Positions 14,350 through 22,109 of a stretch of DNA of 30,085 bases are shown here, piece by piece. Made by a program: the position numbers and the translations under genes. This stretch comes from a virus: positions 1-30,085 of IMG/VR virus record IMGVR_UViG_3300030419_001027. One strand, given 5' to 3'. The first letter of the stretch is position 1, and every line of letters starts with the position of its first letter. Below the pieces are notes generated by a model. It saw nothing but the letters and a program-made list of their open reading frames with translations. It searched no databases and was not told where the DNA came from.

Positions 14350-16226
14350 TATCTGTTAAGTAAACCTCCAGCCCTTTGTTCTTTTACAAGGGTTTGTTGA
14401 ACTATACCACCGATTAGCTGTCCTAGTTGGTCAGCCCCAGAACCATCACCAGCCACAGATGAGCCTTTTGCGTCTACATTTACAGTAACAACATTTGTAA
14501 CTCCTCCACCAGCTATCGCATTATTTGGAATTATATTCCCACCCTTTGAACCCATTTGCAAGATTTCAGGCCCTCGCTCACCTACAAGATATGCACCACC
14601 AGCAGATACTGGGCCACCATTTGCTCTTTTTGCAAATATATTGCCTAAAAACCCTCCTATTTTTCCACCTATACCTGAAACAGCCCTTTGAATGGCAACC
14701 TCAATAAGTTTCCTCTTCAGATTATCAAGAACACTTACTGCTGCTTGTGCTAATGTTTTTGTTCCCATAACTGCGTCAGTAAGATTTGTAACAATGCCAT
14801 CTTCTACACTTTGGCCAATTTCCATATACTTTTGTTTTAGTTCTTCTGCTTCTTCTTTAAGTTTTTTATCTTTATCAATAGACTTTTGTTTAAGTTTGTT
14901 TGCTTTATCTAATTCTGCATTTTCTTTAATTACTTCATTTAATCTATCTTTAATAGGTTTCATTTGTTTATGCAATAAACCAAGCCTTTTTTCTGCTGCA
15001 TTTATTGTCCTTTTATCATTTGATCTATTAAGTATTGCTATCTCTTTCGCCATTTTTATCCCAATATCAGCTTCTAAAGCTCGTAGCTGTGCGACTTCAC
15101 CTTTTTTTATTGCTTCAGTTACTTTGTCTTGTTCTTGTTTTTGTTTTATTAGTTGTGTTACTACTGCTCCTATACCTGTTGCAATAGCTACAAATGGTAA
15201 GGCATTAAAAGTTAAACTTAATGCACCTACTGAGATAGCTAATGCTTTTGTAGCTACTGATGCTGTGGCGGTTGCTTTTGCATAAGCGATAGCTCCTGCT
15301 TTTGTAGCAATAAATTTAGCTATTAAAACAGTTTTTGCCGCTACTAATAATGTTGTTGCAGTTGTGAAACCTTTAACAGCAATAGCAATTCCTGTAAATA
15401 TTCCAGCAGTCTGCACTATTGGTGAGTTAACAAGCTCAGTTATTGATTTTGTTAGTTGTGTTATTCCTCTAAGTGCATCTAAAACTGCTGGAGCAAGCAA
15501 ACTTCCAACAGCTATTGATAGTTTTTGTGTTTCATTACTTAAAACTTTAAACACCATTGTTGGGTCATTTTTTATTAATTCCTTCAGAGCCTTACTGCCT
15601 TCTTTTTCTATTTCTTTAAAAGCTTTAACAACTACATCTTTTGTGATTTTTCCTTGTGCAGCCATACTTCTTAAAGCACCAACATTTACCCCAAGCTGAT
15701 CTGCGATAGGTTTAAGAACAGCAGACATTTGCTCTGAAATACTATTAAATTCATCACCTCTTAAAACTCCAGAACCTAAAGCCTGTGTCAACTGACGCAT
15801 TGCCCCTGCCTGTTCTTGAGCAGAAGCACCAGACAAGATAGCTGCTGTATTAAATCCATTAAATATTGCGGTGATTTCATCCATAGATGAACCTAATGGG
15901 CCAAGTCTTGCCTGTAAATTTGTTACCCCTTCAAGAGCATCAATCGAACTTAAACCAAATTTTGTCTGAGCTTCTTCAGCTAATTTAAGAGATTCAGCAT
16001 AAGTGCCATTACCCTTAGTCAATATTTTTAATCTTTGATTTAATTTTTCAAAACTTGTTGCGGCAGTTATAGTTCTTTTTGCAAGCACTCCTATGCCAAT
16101 ACCAGCAATAGCAGTCTTGAGTCCACCAAATGACTTTTGTAGTGCGTTTGTTTTATTCTGTACTCCCTGTAAAGCCCTTGTCGCATTAGTGGCATCTACA
16201 GTAAGTTTTACATTCGCCTGTGCCAC
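14349..16226 (-). CDS. Tail tape measure protein
   Basis: A 625-residue protein that sets tail length. The N-terminal 200 residues match the tape-measure domain (EKLNQRLKILTKG, LQARLG, LRGDEFNSISEQMSAVLKPIADQLG). Hydrophobic helices lie at about residues 270-365, followed by a long charged coiled coil (about 370-475). The C-terminus has GGPVSAGGAYLVGERGPEILQMGSKG, a common end of tape measures. At about 1.5 angstrom per residue, a tail near 90-95 nm is predicted. The start is GTG at 16226, with AAAGG about 11 bases upstream. It follows the frameshifted tail chaperones and overlaps M by one base, as expected. Confidence 0.92.
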   Translation of the reverse strand: MAQANVKLTVDATNATRALQGVQNKTNALQKSFGGLKTAIAGIGIGVLAKRTITAATSFEKLNQRLKILTKGNGTYAESLKLAEEAQTKFGLSSIDALEGVTNLQARLGPLGSSMDEITAIFNGFNTAAILSGASAQEQAGAMRQLTQALGSGVLRGDEFNSISEQMSAVLKPIADQLGVNVGALRSMAAQGKITKDVVVKAFKEIEKEGSKALKELIKNDPTMVFKVLSNETQKLSIAVGSLLAPAVLDALRGITQLTKSITELVNSPIVQTAGIFTGIAIAVKGFTTATTLLVAAKTVLIAKFIATKAGAIAYAKATATASVATKALAISVGALSLTFNALPFVAIATGIGAVVTQLIKQKQEQDKVTEAIKKGEVAQLRALEADIGIKMAKEIAILNRSNDKRTINAAEKRLGLLHKQMKPIKDRLNEVIKENAELDKANKLKQKSIDKDKKLKEEAEELKQKYMEIGQSVEDGIVTNLTDAVMGTKTLAQAAVSVLDNLKRKLIEVAIQRAVSGIGGKIGGFLGNIFAKRANGGPVSAGGAYLVGERGPEILQMGSKGGNIIPNNAIAGGGVTNVVTVNVDAKGSSVAGDGSGADQLGQLIGGIVQQTLVKEQRAGGLLNR

Positions 16227-16251
16227 AAATAAAAAAAGCCTTTATTATATA

Positions 16252-16781
16252 TTACCTTGAATTGTGTTTTTGTCGTTGAACAGCTTTTCTTTCTTCGTCA
16301 AATTTATTCTCATAATATCCAGCCCAATATATTAACTCTTCTTGAGTTATTAATTTTCTTAATTCTTGTATTGTTTTGCCTAATTCTGTTGCGAGAAAAA
16401 ACTCAAAATTTAACCAGTTATCTCGCTTTAATCGTTTTTTGCTGTATCTACATCAAGTTTTATATCAAACAAAAATAATTCTATTTCATTCAACACATTC
16501 TCTGGCAATTCTCTTTGTAAGTTTGGTGCATCTGCAAGAGCAAAAGCTTTTGTGCCATCTTCTAGCTCTGCCATTTGACAAAGAAGTTGAGTAGATACTG
16601 TAAGAGCCTCATCAGTGCCAGCCATACTTTGGGCTCTTTGTCTATCAAATCTTGTTAATGGCTTAAAATATAAATCAACTACCTTTTCCCCTCTAGCATT
16701 TTTAAATTCATATTTCCTCCTAGTGGACATCTGATCCCCATAGGACTCAGTAATGAGATCAATAGTTCTTTTGCTTGGCAT
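16252..16781 (-). CDS. Tail chaperone fusion made by -1 frameshift (lambda gpGT-like)
   Basis: The first 116 codons are those of the G-like protein. At 16440-16434 the message reads gcA AAA AAC, a classic A AAA AAC slippery heptamer in the right frame. After a one-base slip back the frame stays open for 60 more codons and ends at TAA 16254-16252, just before the tape measure. The added part (RLKRDNWLNFEFFLATELGK, LITQEELIYWAGYYENKF) has the look of T proteins (DUF4035-like). The product is about 176 residues. In lambda the fusion coats the tape measure and recruits tail tube subunits. The frame and motif are seen; the use of the shift is inferred. Confidence 0.88.
16391..16440 (-). promoter_or_regulatory. 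Programmed -1 frameshift signal
   Basis: The heptamer AAAAAAC (16440-16434) is followed after seven bases by GCGAGA (16426-16421), which pairs perfectly with TCTCGC (16396-16391). Inside, AACT pairs with AGTT. Heptamer, spacer length and hairpin match known stimulators of -1 frameshifting. The zero-frame stop lies within the spacer. Confidence 0.82.
16428..16781 (-). CDS. Tail assembly chaperone, lambda gpG-like
   Basis: A 117-residue zero-frame product located between tail tube and tape measure. It begins MPSKRTIDLITESYG and has a helical centre (FDRQRAQSMAGTDEALTV, LLCQMAELEDGT). Its position, length and the frameshift site two codons before the stop identify it as the G-type chaperone that binds the tape measure during tail assembly and is absent from the mature tail. 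Sequence identity to lambda G is not obvious by eye, so the call rests on context and the frameshift. Confidence 0.85.
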   Translation of the reverse strand: MPSKRTIDLITESYGDQMSTRRKYEFKNARGEKVVDLYFKPLTRFDRQRAQSMAGTDEALTVSTQLLCQMAELEDGTKAFALADAPNLQRELPENVLNEIELFLFDIKLDVDTAKND

Positions 16782-16809
16782 AAATTAAGTGCGAAGTATT
16801 TTTAATTTA

Positions 16810-17229
16810 CTATATATCTGAAGTTATTGCACCTGTTGTCTGGAATGTGACGTTGATAAGCTGTATCTCACCAAGAGTTGCTCCGTATTCAGCATTAGTG
16901 ATTATTCCAGAAAAAGCTAATTTTTTAGAACTAGCTGAACTGTCAGGAAATAACTCAAACAATGCGTCACCAGCATCACCTGTTGTAAGTACATCTTCAA
17001 CAAATGCAAGGTAATCTGAGTTTCCAGCGTTGTCATAGATCAATTCTGCTGAACCTTCACCAGCAATAAGGCCGCCAACAAAAGTTTTTGATGTATTGCC
17101 CATTACTGTGGTTTCTTGGGTGTCTTTAGTTATAGATAAAGACCAGTTTCTAACACCTGATATATCAGCTTCTGTTCCAGCAGCATTATGGAACATTATT
17201 TTACCGACATCACCTTTTACAGCAGCCAT
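16810..17229 (-). CDS. Major tail tube protein
   Basis: A 139-residue protein: MAAVKGDVGKIMFHN, then ISGVRNWSLSITKDTQETTVMG and INVTFQTTGAI. These features (a first strand, VRNWSLSITKDTQE, and FVGGL) are typical of phage tail tube proteins of the gpV/gp17 type. It polymerises into the hollow tail. Its position, directly before the chaperones and tape measure, supports the call. A palindrome with a TATAAATA core lies just upstream and could be part of its promoter. Confidence 0.88.
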   Translation of the reverse strand: MAAVKGDVGKIMFHNAAGTEADISGVRNWSLSITKDTQETTVMGNTSKTFVGGLIAGEGSAELIYDNAGNSDYLAFVEDVLTTGDAGDALFELFPDSSASSKKLAFSGIITNAEYGATLGEIQLINVTFQTTGAITSDI

Positions 17230-17243
17230 AACAAAAAAAAGAA

Positions 17244-17257
17244 ATATTTATAAATAT
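17244..17257 (-). promoter_or_regulatory. AT palindrome upstream of the tail tube gene
   Basis: ATATTTATAAATAT is a perfect 14-base palindrome ending 15 bases before the tail tube ATG. It contains TATAAATA on both strands, the form of T4-type late promoters. No -35 element was identified, so a promoter role is only possible. Confidence 0.25.
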
Positions 17258-17258
17258 A

Positions 17259-17411
17259 TTAACTCTTTTCAGACTTTTTTACATCTTTTTTCGGATTTTG
17301 TTGATTCTCCATATATCTCTTACAGTTTGGGTCCCAATAATTAGCATCCCTTACACCTTTTACAGCTTCAATAGCGTCAAGCATTTCTTCAGTTATAACA
17401 AGTTTTGGCAT
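17259..17411 (-). CDS. Hypothetical 50-residue protein
   Basis: A short frame starting MPKLVITEEMLDAIEAVKGV, followed by RDANYWDPNCKRYMENQQ and a lysine-rich end. It begins two bases after the tail-terminator stop, so it fits the operon. I do not recognise the family; a role in tail assembly is a guess from position. Confidence 0.6.
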   Translation of the reverse strand: MPKLVITEEMLDAIEAVKGVRDANYWDPNCKRYMENQQNPKKDVKKSEKS

Positions 17412-17413
17412 GA

Positions 17414-17836
17414 TTAAAGATCCTCATAAATGTTAAAAGTAATTCTAAGTTGTGTTTGAAACTTACCTTCTGGACTTGATGTTAAGATCTCAGGCCCTAC
17501 AGGTGAATCAAAAATTACATTAGATACAGTCACTCTATTGTATAAGTCTCTAAGCCGTTTGCAAATTGTAAAATTAGACCCTGCCCCTAATCCTTCCTCT
17601 GTAAATACATTTAAAAGAATCAAACCAACAACATTATTATCTGAGTCAGTTGTTCCTCCCATTGTTAAATATTCACCAGCACCAAAGCTTGTAATGCACT
17701 GAACAAAAGTATCCTCAGCAGTTGAGTCAAAGGTCATATTGTTAAATACAACAGGGATCGCTGGGCTTGAAGCAAGCTCTGTGGCTAACCTAGCCTCTAT
17801 TGTTGATCTGACAGTGTTTAAATCAGTTGCAGCCAT
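17414..17836 (-). CDS. Tail terminator-like protein (gpU-like)
   Basis: A 140-residue protein: N-terminal helix (DLNTVRSTIEARLATELAS), IPVVFNNMTFD, a beta sheet (VVGLILLNVFTEEG) and RDLYNRV. The end is FQTQLRITFNIYEDL. This alpha/beta plan, with an early helix and a later helix after the sheet, is that of phage tail terminators and DUF4128-like proteins, which cap the tail tube and join it to the head. Its position, between a gp10-like and a tail tube gene, matches. Its ATG shares a base with the preceding stop (TAATG). Confidence 0.75.
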   Translation of the reverse strand: MAATDLNTVRSTIEARLATELASSPAIPVVFNNMTFDSTAEDTFVQCITSFGAGEYLTMGGTTDSDNNVVGLILLNVFTEEGLGAGSNFTICKRLRDLYNRVTVSNVIFDSPVGPEILTSSPEGKFQTQLRITFNIYEDL

Positions 17837-18213
17837 TAAATACCTCTTTTAATTCTTTCATACTCTTTTCTGGCATATTGTTCAAGTTCTTTTCCAATAA
17901 GCTCTGGAAAACCAGCAACAGTTTTTTGTCTAGTTCTATAAACTCCGCCCCATGATGGTGGTAGGTTTTCACCGAAACATACAGGTTCTGCATATACAAC
18001 ATTGTTGGTTACTGTGCCTTCAAATGGCTTTATATCTGTTTGCCAAGCTGCTCTAAGCTGACCACCTCCCTTTGGTTCGCCTTTATAAACAACTCTAACT
18101 GGTGTTGCTTTTTTTACTCTTTTCGTCCACTCCAAAGTAGTTGAAGCAACTAAATCCTCTACTGCTTCCCTCATTACATCATCTATTTGATCTAACCTTA
18201 TTTGTCTTGCCAT
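17836..18213 (-). CDS. HK97 gp10-like neck/tail completion protein
   Basis: A 125-residue protein. A long first helix (DQIDDVMREAVEDLVASTTLEWTK) is followed by KATPVRVVYKGEPKGGGQLRAAWQT, then NVVYAEPVCFGENLPPSWGGVYRTRQ. A helix before TPVxxGxLRxxW and later Y(A)xxxxxG is the pattern of HK97 gp10/lambda gpZ-type proteins, which act at the head-tail joint. The order stopper, gp10, terminator, tube is the usual one. Confidence 0.75.
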   Translation of the reverse strand: MARQIRLDQIDDVMREAVEDLVASTTLEWTKRVKKATPVRVVYKGEPKGGGQLRAAWQTDIKPFEGTVTNNVVYAEPVCFGENLPPSWGGVYRTRQKTVAGFPELIGKELEQYARKEYERIKRGI

Positions 18214-18215
18214 CT

Positions 18216-18569
18216 TTACCTCAAGATAAGATCAAAACTTACAGCAGTATTATTCTGCTCATTAGTAATAACCTGAATAATTTTAAATTCAACACTACTT
18301 ATAACAACTCTATCTTTTGTGGTTGGAACAAATGTAAGATCACCAGCAGATATAGTAAGCAATTTATCCTGTGATTCGATCAAATCGTTTACCTGATTTC
18401 TTGAAACATTACTCAATGCACCTTTAATAGTTGTATCAGATGTAGATTCTGTAATAGCTCCAGTAGTGGTATTGTATGCCCCTGCTGTTACTTGTCTGAT
18501 AGTCACATCACCTCCAAGCTTGCTCAGAGTTTTTGATGCTGCTTTTTTTAGTGCATTAGCAAGACTCAT
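18216..18569 (-). CDS. Putative head-tail stopper
   Basis: A 117-residue, beta-rich protein with an N-terminal helix (MSLANALKKAASKTLSKLGGDVTIRQ), AYNTTTGAITESTSDTTIKGALS, and DLTFVPTTKDRVVISSVEFKIIQV. The small beta barrel with a T/I-kG turn and late VEFKIIQV resembles phage head-closure (stopper) proteins. It is placed between adaptor and gp10-like genes, as for stoppers. Sequence alone is weak evidence. It overlaps the next upstream gene by four bases. Confidence 0.6.
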   Translation of the reverse strand: MSLANALKKAASKTLSKLGGDVTIRQVTAGAYNTTTGAITESTSDTTIKGALSNVSRNQVNDLIESQDKLLTISAGDLTFVPTTKDRVVISSVEFKIIQVITNEQNNTAVSFDLILR

Positions 18570-18805
18570 AATGAATAGGCTATGACCTGACCACTTGCAA
18601 GGGTGATACTTGTTATAACTCCTTCGATTTCAGATGATGATTTCATTTCAATTCCATTTATTGTTGAAGAACCATTTTCTGTTAAATTCTCAGCAACTAA
18701 AGTTACCTCTGCATTTGATAAACAATGCACCTTGCCAAATCTGCCTGTATGGGCATTTGTATCTGTAATGATTAACCCTGCTGGGTATTGGTAGCCGTAG
18801 CCCAT
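18566..18805 (-). CDS. Small beta-rich structural protein, possible decoration
   Basis: A 79-residue protein with THTGRFG-like NAHTGRFGKVHCLSN, LTENGSSTINGIEMKSSSEIEG, and ITSITLASGQVIAYSL. The ending SGxVIAY after a repeated-strand body is familiar to me from small virion-associated proteins of marine phages, possibly trimeric decoration or attachment proteins. It is in the connector gene block and probably structural. The function is not proven. Confidence 0.6.
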   Translation of the reverse strand: MGYGYQYPAGLIITDTNAHTGRFGKVHCLSNAEVTLVAENLTENGSSTINGIEMKSSSEIEGVITSITLASGQVIAYSL

Positions 18806-18807
18806 TT

Positions 18808-19368
18808 TTAAGACCTCTTGATTGATAAGTTTGCTCTTCCACCTATTCTAATACCCATTAAGTAGTGGTCAACGATTGGTGGAATACGATCAACCCCGAC
18901 TGCTCCATAAAATCTTGGAGTAACATTTATATTACCAATACTTACGGCAGCAAAATCCTCTAGACCGCTAAGCTCTAACCCATTTCTATTGTTATTTAAA
19001 TATACAGCCAAAATGACCTGTGCGTGTTTTACCCTGTCTGGGATTTCAGTATCAGTGTAATAATCAGCAACTAATCTATTTGGAAAGCTTAAGCCATACA
19101 AGTTGGTGTATGTGTCAGGCTTCCTTACTCCTGATCTTGGCCACTCCAAAGCTTGAGTATCAGCTACCCTAGCTCCTAAAAACTTCTCTCTGTCAATCCT
19201 TTGGGCTGCGGTAAATAAAGCTCTGTTTTTATTATCAGTACTAGATCCGTCCCAAGCAGCATTATCATCACTAAGGATTAAACCCTCGATAAAAGAGTTT
19301 GCATCAGCAAGAGTTATATAAGTGTTTGCGTTAGCACCGCCAACAGTAGCATCAAGAGTTATCGCCAT
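18808..19368 (-). CDS. Head-tail adaptor, DnaT-like family
   Basis: A 186-residue protein: GGANANTYITLADANSFIEG, then NKNRALFTAAQRIDREKFLG, ALEWPRSGV, IPDRVKHAQVILAVYLNNN and the late segment VDHYLMGI. This is the pattern of the so-called DnaT-like phage proteins (NAYxsxxeAdxYf, LixAtxxlD, WPRxG, iPxxVkxA), which are head-tail connector adaptors, not replication proteins. It follows the capsid/decoration genes, in keeping with that role. Confidence 0.8.
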   Translation of the reverse strand: MAITLDATVGGANANTYITLADANSFIEGLILSDDNAAWDGSSTDNKNRALFTAAQRIDREKFLGARVADTQALEWPRSGVRKPDTYTNLYGLSFPNRLVADYYTDTEIPDRVKHAQVILAVYLNNNRNGLELSGLEDFAAVSIGNINVTPRFYGAVGVDRIPPIVDHYLMGIRIGGRANLSIKRS

Positions 19369-19489
19369 TGAGTTTTACCTTTTTGGGCTTAGATTTTGGT
19401 TTTGGCTTTTCAAGAGTTTGAACAAGTGAAGCTGCCTTTTGAGCAGCCTCATTTTGTTCTCTCATTCGCCTAAAAGCGAACATTGCCAT
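19352..19489 (-). CDS. Hypothetical 45-residue basic protein
   Basis: A short frame starting MAMFAFRRMREQNEAAQKAA and ending in a Lys/Pro-rich run (EKPKPKSKPKKVK). Its ATG shares a base with the preceding stop (TAATG), and its end overlaps the adaptor gene by 17 bases. The basic Pro/Lys tail suggests binding to DNA or to an acidic capsid surface; unknown family. Confidence 0.6.
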   Translation of the reverse strand: MAMFAFRRMREQNEAAQKAASLVQTLEKPKPKSKPKKVKLNGDNS

Positions 19490-19854
19490 TAGCTTGATGC
19501 ACCCTTAAGAGCAACAAAGTTAATAACGATTGCTTCACTTAAAGATCCACCAGATACGTTAGAAACTGTGATCTTGAATGAACCGGCAGCGATTCCGTTA
19601 GCACTCACAATGTAAGCACCAGCAGTTCCAGCAGAACCATGACAAGCAACCACAACATCAGTTGCTGCGATCTTGTCGTTTGTTACTGTGAAAGATACTT
19701 CCGCAGCATCAGCTAATGCAGCGTTGTTCATTGTGATCTGTCCACTCTGAGTATTCAGAGTTACACCTGTTCCTTTGTTGGTGGCCTGAGTTACAGTGCC
19801 GCCTGTTGTTGGGCCGATAAGTGACCCTGCTGTTACGTCAAATAATGATGACAT
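19489..19854 (-). CDS. Putative capsid decoration protein
   Basis: A 121-residue beta-rich, Gly/Ala/Thr-rich protein: SLIGPTTGGTVTQATNKGTGV, SGQITMNNAALADAAEVSFTV, and FKITVSNVSGGSLSEAIVINF. Such a protein next to the major capsid gene is generally a head decoration protein that stabilises the shell, and its jelly-roll-like strand pattern (KGTGVTLN, then GQITMNNA) agrees. It begins two bases after the capsid stop. The assignment is by position and composition. Confidence 0.6.
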   Translation of the reverse strand: MSSLFDVTAGSLIGPTTGGTVTQATNKGTGVTLNTQSGQITMNNAALADAAEVSFTVTNDKIAATDVVVACHGSAGTAGAYIVSANGIAAGSFKITVSNVSGGSLSEAIVINFVALKGASS

Positions 19855-19856
19855 GA

Positions 19857-20894
19857 TTAATCCTGATTAGATACGTTAGTAGCTCTAACAATACCGATAT
19901 TCTTTGTCTCATACACTTTCGACCATGATGCAACTGTCTCCAAAACTGTTCTGTTTGGGTTGACTGTTGATACAGCGTACTTAAGACCTACTGGGTGATA
20001 GATGTAGTGAAGATCCACTGCCATTGCTTCCTCAAGAGCAAGAATGTCTCTATCTGTTTGTGTTCTGATTGGTGCTTGCTCACCTGTAACAACTGCTCCT
20101 TGTGTAAAGAAGAATGTTGAATACTCAGTTGAAGCTCCAGAGCCTGTTGTAGGAATATCATCAGAAACGATAATTCTTAAACCACCAAAGCTCTCAACAA
20201 CATTAGGGCCATCAAAAGCTCTTGCTGTACTACCAGCAGTTGCTCCTGTATCTGGTGCACCAGTGTTGTCATAGATGCGGTCAATCATATTACGCTCTAA
20301 CAAGTCTCCATAAACGTTGGAGTGCATTGCTATTGCTGTAAGCTTGCCACCTTGATCTCCTAGTAAAGACTTTGCCTTCGCAATATGTCTTGGACTTAGA
20401 ACTGTTGGGCTATCGCCAGACTCTGAATCAATAGTCAAACTAAATAAAGCTGAGTTGCTATCATTAGCGTTGATAGATCCAAATGCACCAGTTAAGCAAG
20501 AATATAAATCCTTTTGCTTTTGGTTATTTACATAAGCAGCCATTTTCTGAGCAATAGCAGCCATAGGATCTATGCCACCACCAACTGCAAGAGAAGCTAA
20601 ATCTCTTGAACTGAAAGCTCTACCTCTATGAAGAACAGCAGCAATCTGATTATCTGCTGTAATTTTTGATGGAGTTAAAGATGTTGAGTCTGTTAAAACT
20701 TCAAAATCACCTGTTAAGTTTGCTTTGTAGAAAGGGATTTTTACAAAGTCACCGCCTCTTTCTGCGGATAAATTTAATTCTGCCAAAGGTTGCACGACCC
20801 CACTTTGAAGAAAGCTATCAGTCTGTGTAGTAGCTTCGATCAAATAGGGTGTAAACACCTCAGGAATAATTAAATCACTGCGAACTGTCGCCAT
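19857..20894 (-). CDS. Major capsid protein
   Basis: A 345-residue protein of the HK97-fold Gp13-like group: IIPEVFTPYLIEATTQTDSFLQSGVV near the N-terminus, VKIPFYKANLTGDFEVL, AFSSRDLASLAVGGGIDPM and the helical segment IAQKMAAYVNNQKQKDLYSCL. Later come IAMHSNVYGDLLER and GLRIIVSDDIP. It follows a scaffold gene, is followed by a decoration gene, and its length fits. No protease gene is seen, so the shell probably matures without cleavage or by other means. Confidence 0.92.
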   Translation of the reverse strand: MATVRSDLIIPEVFTPYLIEATTQTDSFLQSGVVQPLAELNLSAERGGDFVKIPFYKANLTGDFEVLTDSTSLTPSKITADNQIAAVLHRGRAFSSRDLASLAVGGGIDPMAAIAQKMAAYVNNQKQKDLYSCLTGAFGSINANDSNSALFSLTIDSESGDSPTVLSPRHIAKAKSLLGDQGGKLTAIAMHSNVYGDLLERNMIDRIYDNTGAPDTGATAGSTARAFDGPNVVESFGGLRIIVSDDIPTTGSGASTEYSTFFFTQGAVVTGEQAPIRTQTDRDILALEEAMAVDLHYIYHPVGLKYAVSTVNPNRTVLETVASWSKVYETKNIGIVRATNVSNQD

Positions 20895-20961
20895 TAGAAT
20901 TTAATTAATATGTTTACCATCGGGTGCAAACCCTAGCCAGTGCAAACCAGATAAACCTATA
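20895..20961 (-). other. Scaffold-capsid intergenic region with direct repeats
   Basis: The nine-base GTGCAAACC (plus sense) occurs twice, at 20924-20932 and 20940-20948. GGGT-GCAA-ACCC at 20922-20933 could form a tetraloop hairpin. This could control capsid expression, but no promoter is recognisable. Confidence 0.35.
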
Positions 20962-21642
20962 TTAACCGCTAACTGCGTTTTTGAGCATATTATATTTATT
21001 TATATCTGTTCTAAACAACCTACTTTGCTCTGTAAGGTTGAAAGATTCCTTTGCAAAGGGGTTCTTGTCACCAGCAGCAACAAATTCTGTCTGTACTTTT
21101 GTTGTTGTAGCTCCACCACCTTGTGGTCTTGGGTTCTTCTGTACCCATTGAGGCATTTTAGACATTGCCCATTCTTTGACAGGTGTTCTGGTATAACCAT
21201 CAACCACAACTACAGTTCCATCTGCTTCCCTAGAAAGCTGATCCTTGCTTATACGAGATAAAACATATTGAGGATCGTGAACGACATCAGCTAACGCTGT
21301 TACTGCTGGGGCTTCAACTTCAAGCTGTCTCTGTCTAGCTTCTAGCTCTTGGATTCTTTTATTCTTTGCCTCTTCAGCATCACGATACTGCTGTGCTTGT
21401 TTAGCAATCGCCTCATCATATCTGCCCTTTGCTTCAAGCTCTTCCTGTTCTTTTTGTTGTTTAAAAGCTATTAAGGCATTTACATCAACATCTGGTGGTA
21501 CAGCTTTTGCAGTTTCTTGAGCTTTGACATATTGATCCATCAACTTCTTATTATTTGCCTCAAGCTTTCTAACGCTTTCCCTCAAAGCTTCAACTTCTGT
21601 TGTATCAACAGGTGGATTTGGTTTGATTGGTTCGTCAGCCAT
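20962..21642 (-). CDS. Capsid scaffold protein
   Basis: A 226-residue, highly charged protein. A Pro-rich start is followed by a long coiled coil (about residues 15-110, EVEALRESVRKLEANNKKL, QKEQEELEAKGRYDEA). The C-terminal tail has NLTEQSRLFRTDINKYNML, typical of scaffold C-termini that bind the coat protein. Scaffold proteins guide shell assembly and leave before packaging. It is located just before the capsid gene. Confidence 0.82.
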   Translation of the reverse strand: MADEPIKPNPPVDTTEVEALRESVRKLEANNKKLMDQYVKAQETAKAVPPDVDVNALIAFKQQKEQEELEAKGRYDEAIAKQAQQYRDAEEAKNKRIQELEARQRQLEVEAPAVTALADVVHDPQYVLSRISKDQLSREADGTVVVVDGYTRTPVKEWAMSKMPQWVQKNPRPQGGGATTTKVQTEFVAAGDKNPFAKESFNLTEQSRLFRTDINKYNMLKNAVSG

Positions 21643-21678
21643 AAATAAATTTTAACAATAATTAATATAAATAATAAC

Positions 21679-21957
21679 CTACCAACGTGTTTTGTCAGCC
21701 CAATAAGCCGCACTACTAGGGCCTTTCTTAATAAGTCTTGCAAATCTAGCCTTAAAAGCTGCTCTTTTATCTCTATCTCTTTGAGATTCTCCTTTTCTAG
21801 GTGGTTTATTATCTGCACCTTGCATACCAAATCTTATAAGCTTTTCTTTCCCAGAAACTTTGACAACAACTGCTCCAGCTTTTCCTGATTTGTGATTAGG
21901 TGTTTTTATTGGTTGGTTTAAACCTTTAAAAACATGACCGCCTTTTTTTATAGTCAT
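21679..21957 (-). CDS. Small basic protein, phage unknown
   Basis: A 92-residue, strongly basic protein with KGGHVFKGLNQPIKTPNH, then RKGESQRDRDKRAAFKARF and the end SSAAYWADKTRW. Tails of the form KARxxxx(K)GxxSxAYWAxKxxW are, from memory, common in small basic proteins of marine phages. It is coupled (ATGA) to the gene upstream. A nucleoid or capsid-internal role is possible. Confidence 0.6.
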   Translation of the reverse strand: MTIKKGGHVFKGLNQPIKTPNHKSGKAGAVVVKVSGKEKLIRFGMQGADNKPPRKGESQRDRDKRAAFKARFARLIKKGPSSAAYWADKTRW

Positions 21958-22109
21958 TTGCCCTTCCTCTTCATTGCCATATTGTGTGCTTCAGTAAATG
22001 AAACCCCTTCTCTCATCTTACGTTTCATATATTCCATATGTGCCTTTGTGTGACCATGAGCCTTTTGGTGCTTTGCAAGTGTGTTCTTTTGTCTGGTAGT
22101 TAGCTTCAT
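21954..22109 (-). CDS. Small basic protein (51 residues), phage unknown
   Basis: MKLTTRQKNTLAKHQKAHGH, then HMEYMKRKMREGVSFTEAHNMAMKRKGK. The His/Lys-rich helix and the ending SFTxAHNxAMKxxGK are familiar from small genes between portal and capsid in marine phages. It overlaps both neighbours by four bases. No function is known. Confidence 0.65.
   Translation of the reverse strand: MKLTTRQKNTLAKHQKAHGHTKAHMEYMKRKMREGVSFTEAHNMAMKRKGK

Noticed and set aside
14692-15285. 197-residue hydrophobic plus-strand frame
   Set aside because: It lies wholly inside the tape measure gene on the opposite strand; its Ser/Phe-rich content mirrors the Lys/Glu codons of the coiled coil.
21582-21830. 82-residue minus-strand frame between scaffold and the basic gene
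   Set aside because: It overlaps the N-terminal code of the scaffold and the 92-residue gene in another frame, and shows no recognisable pattern.
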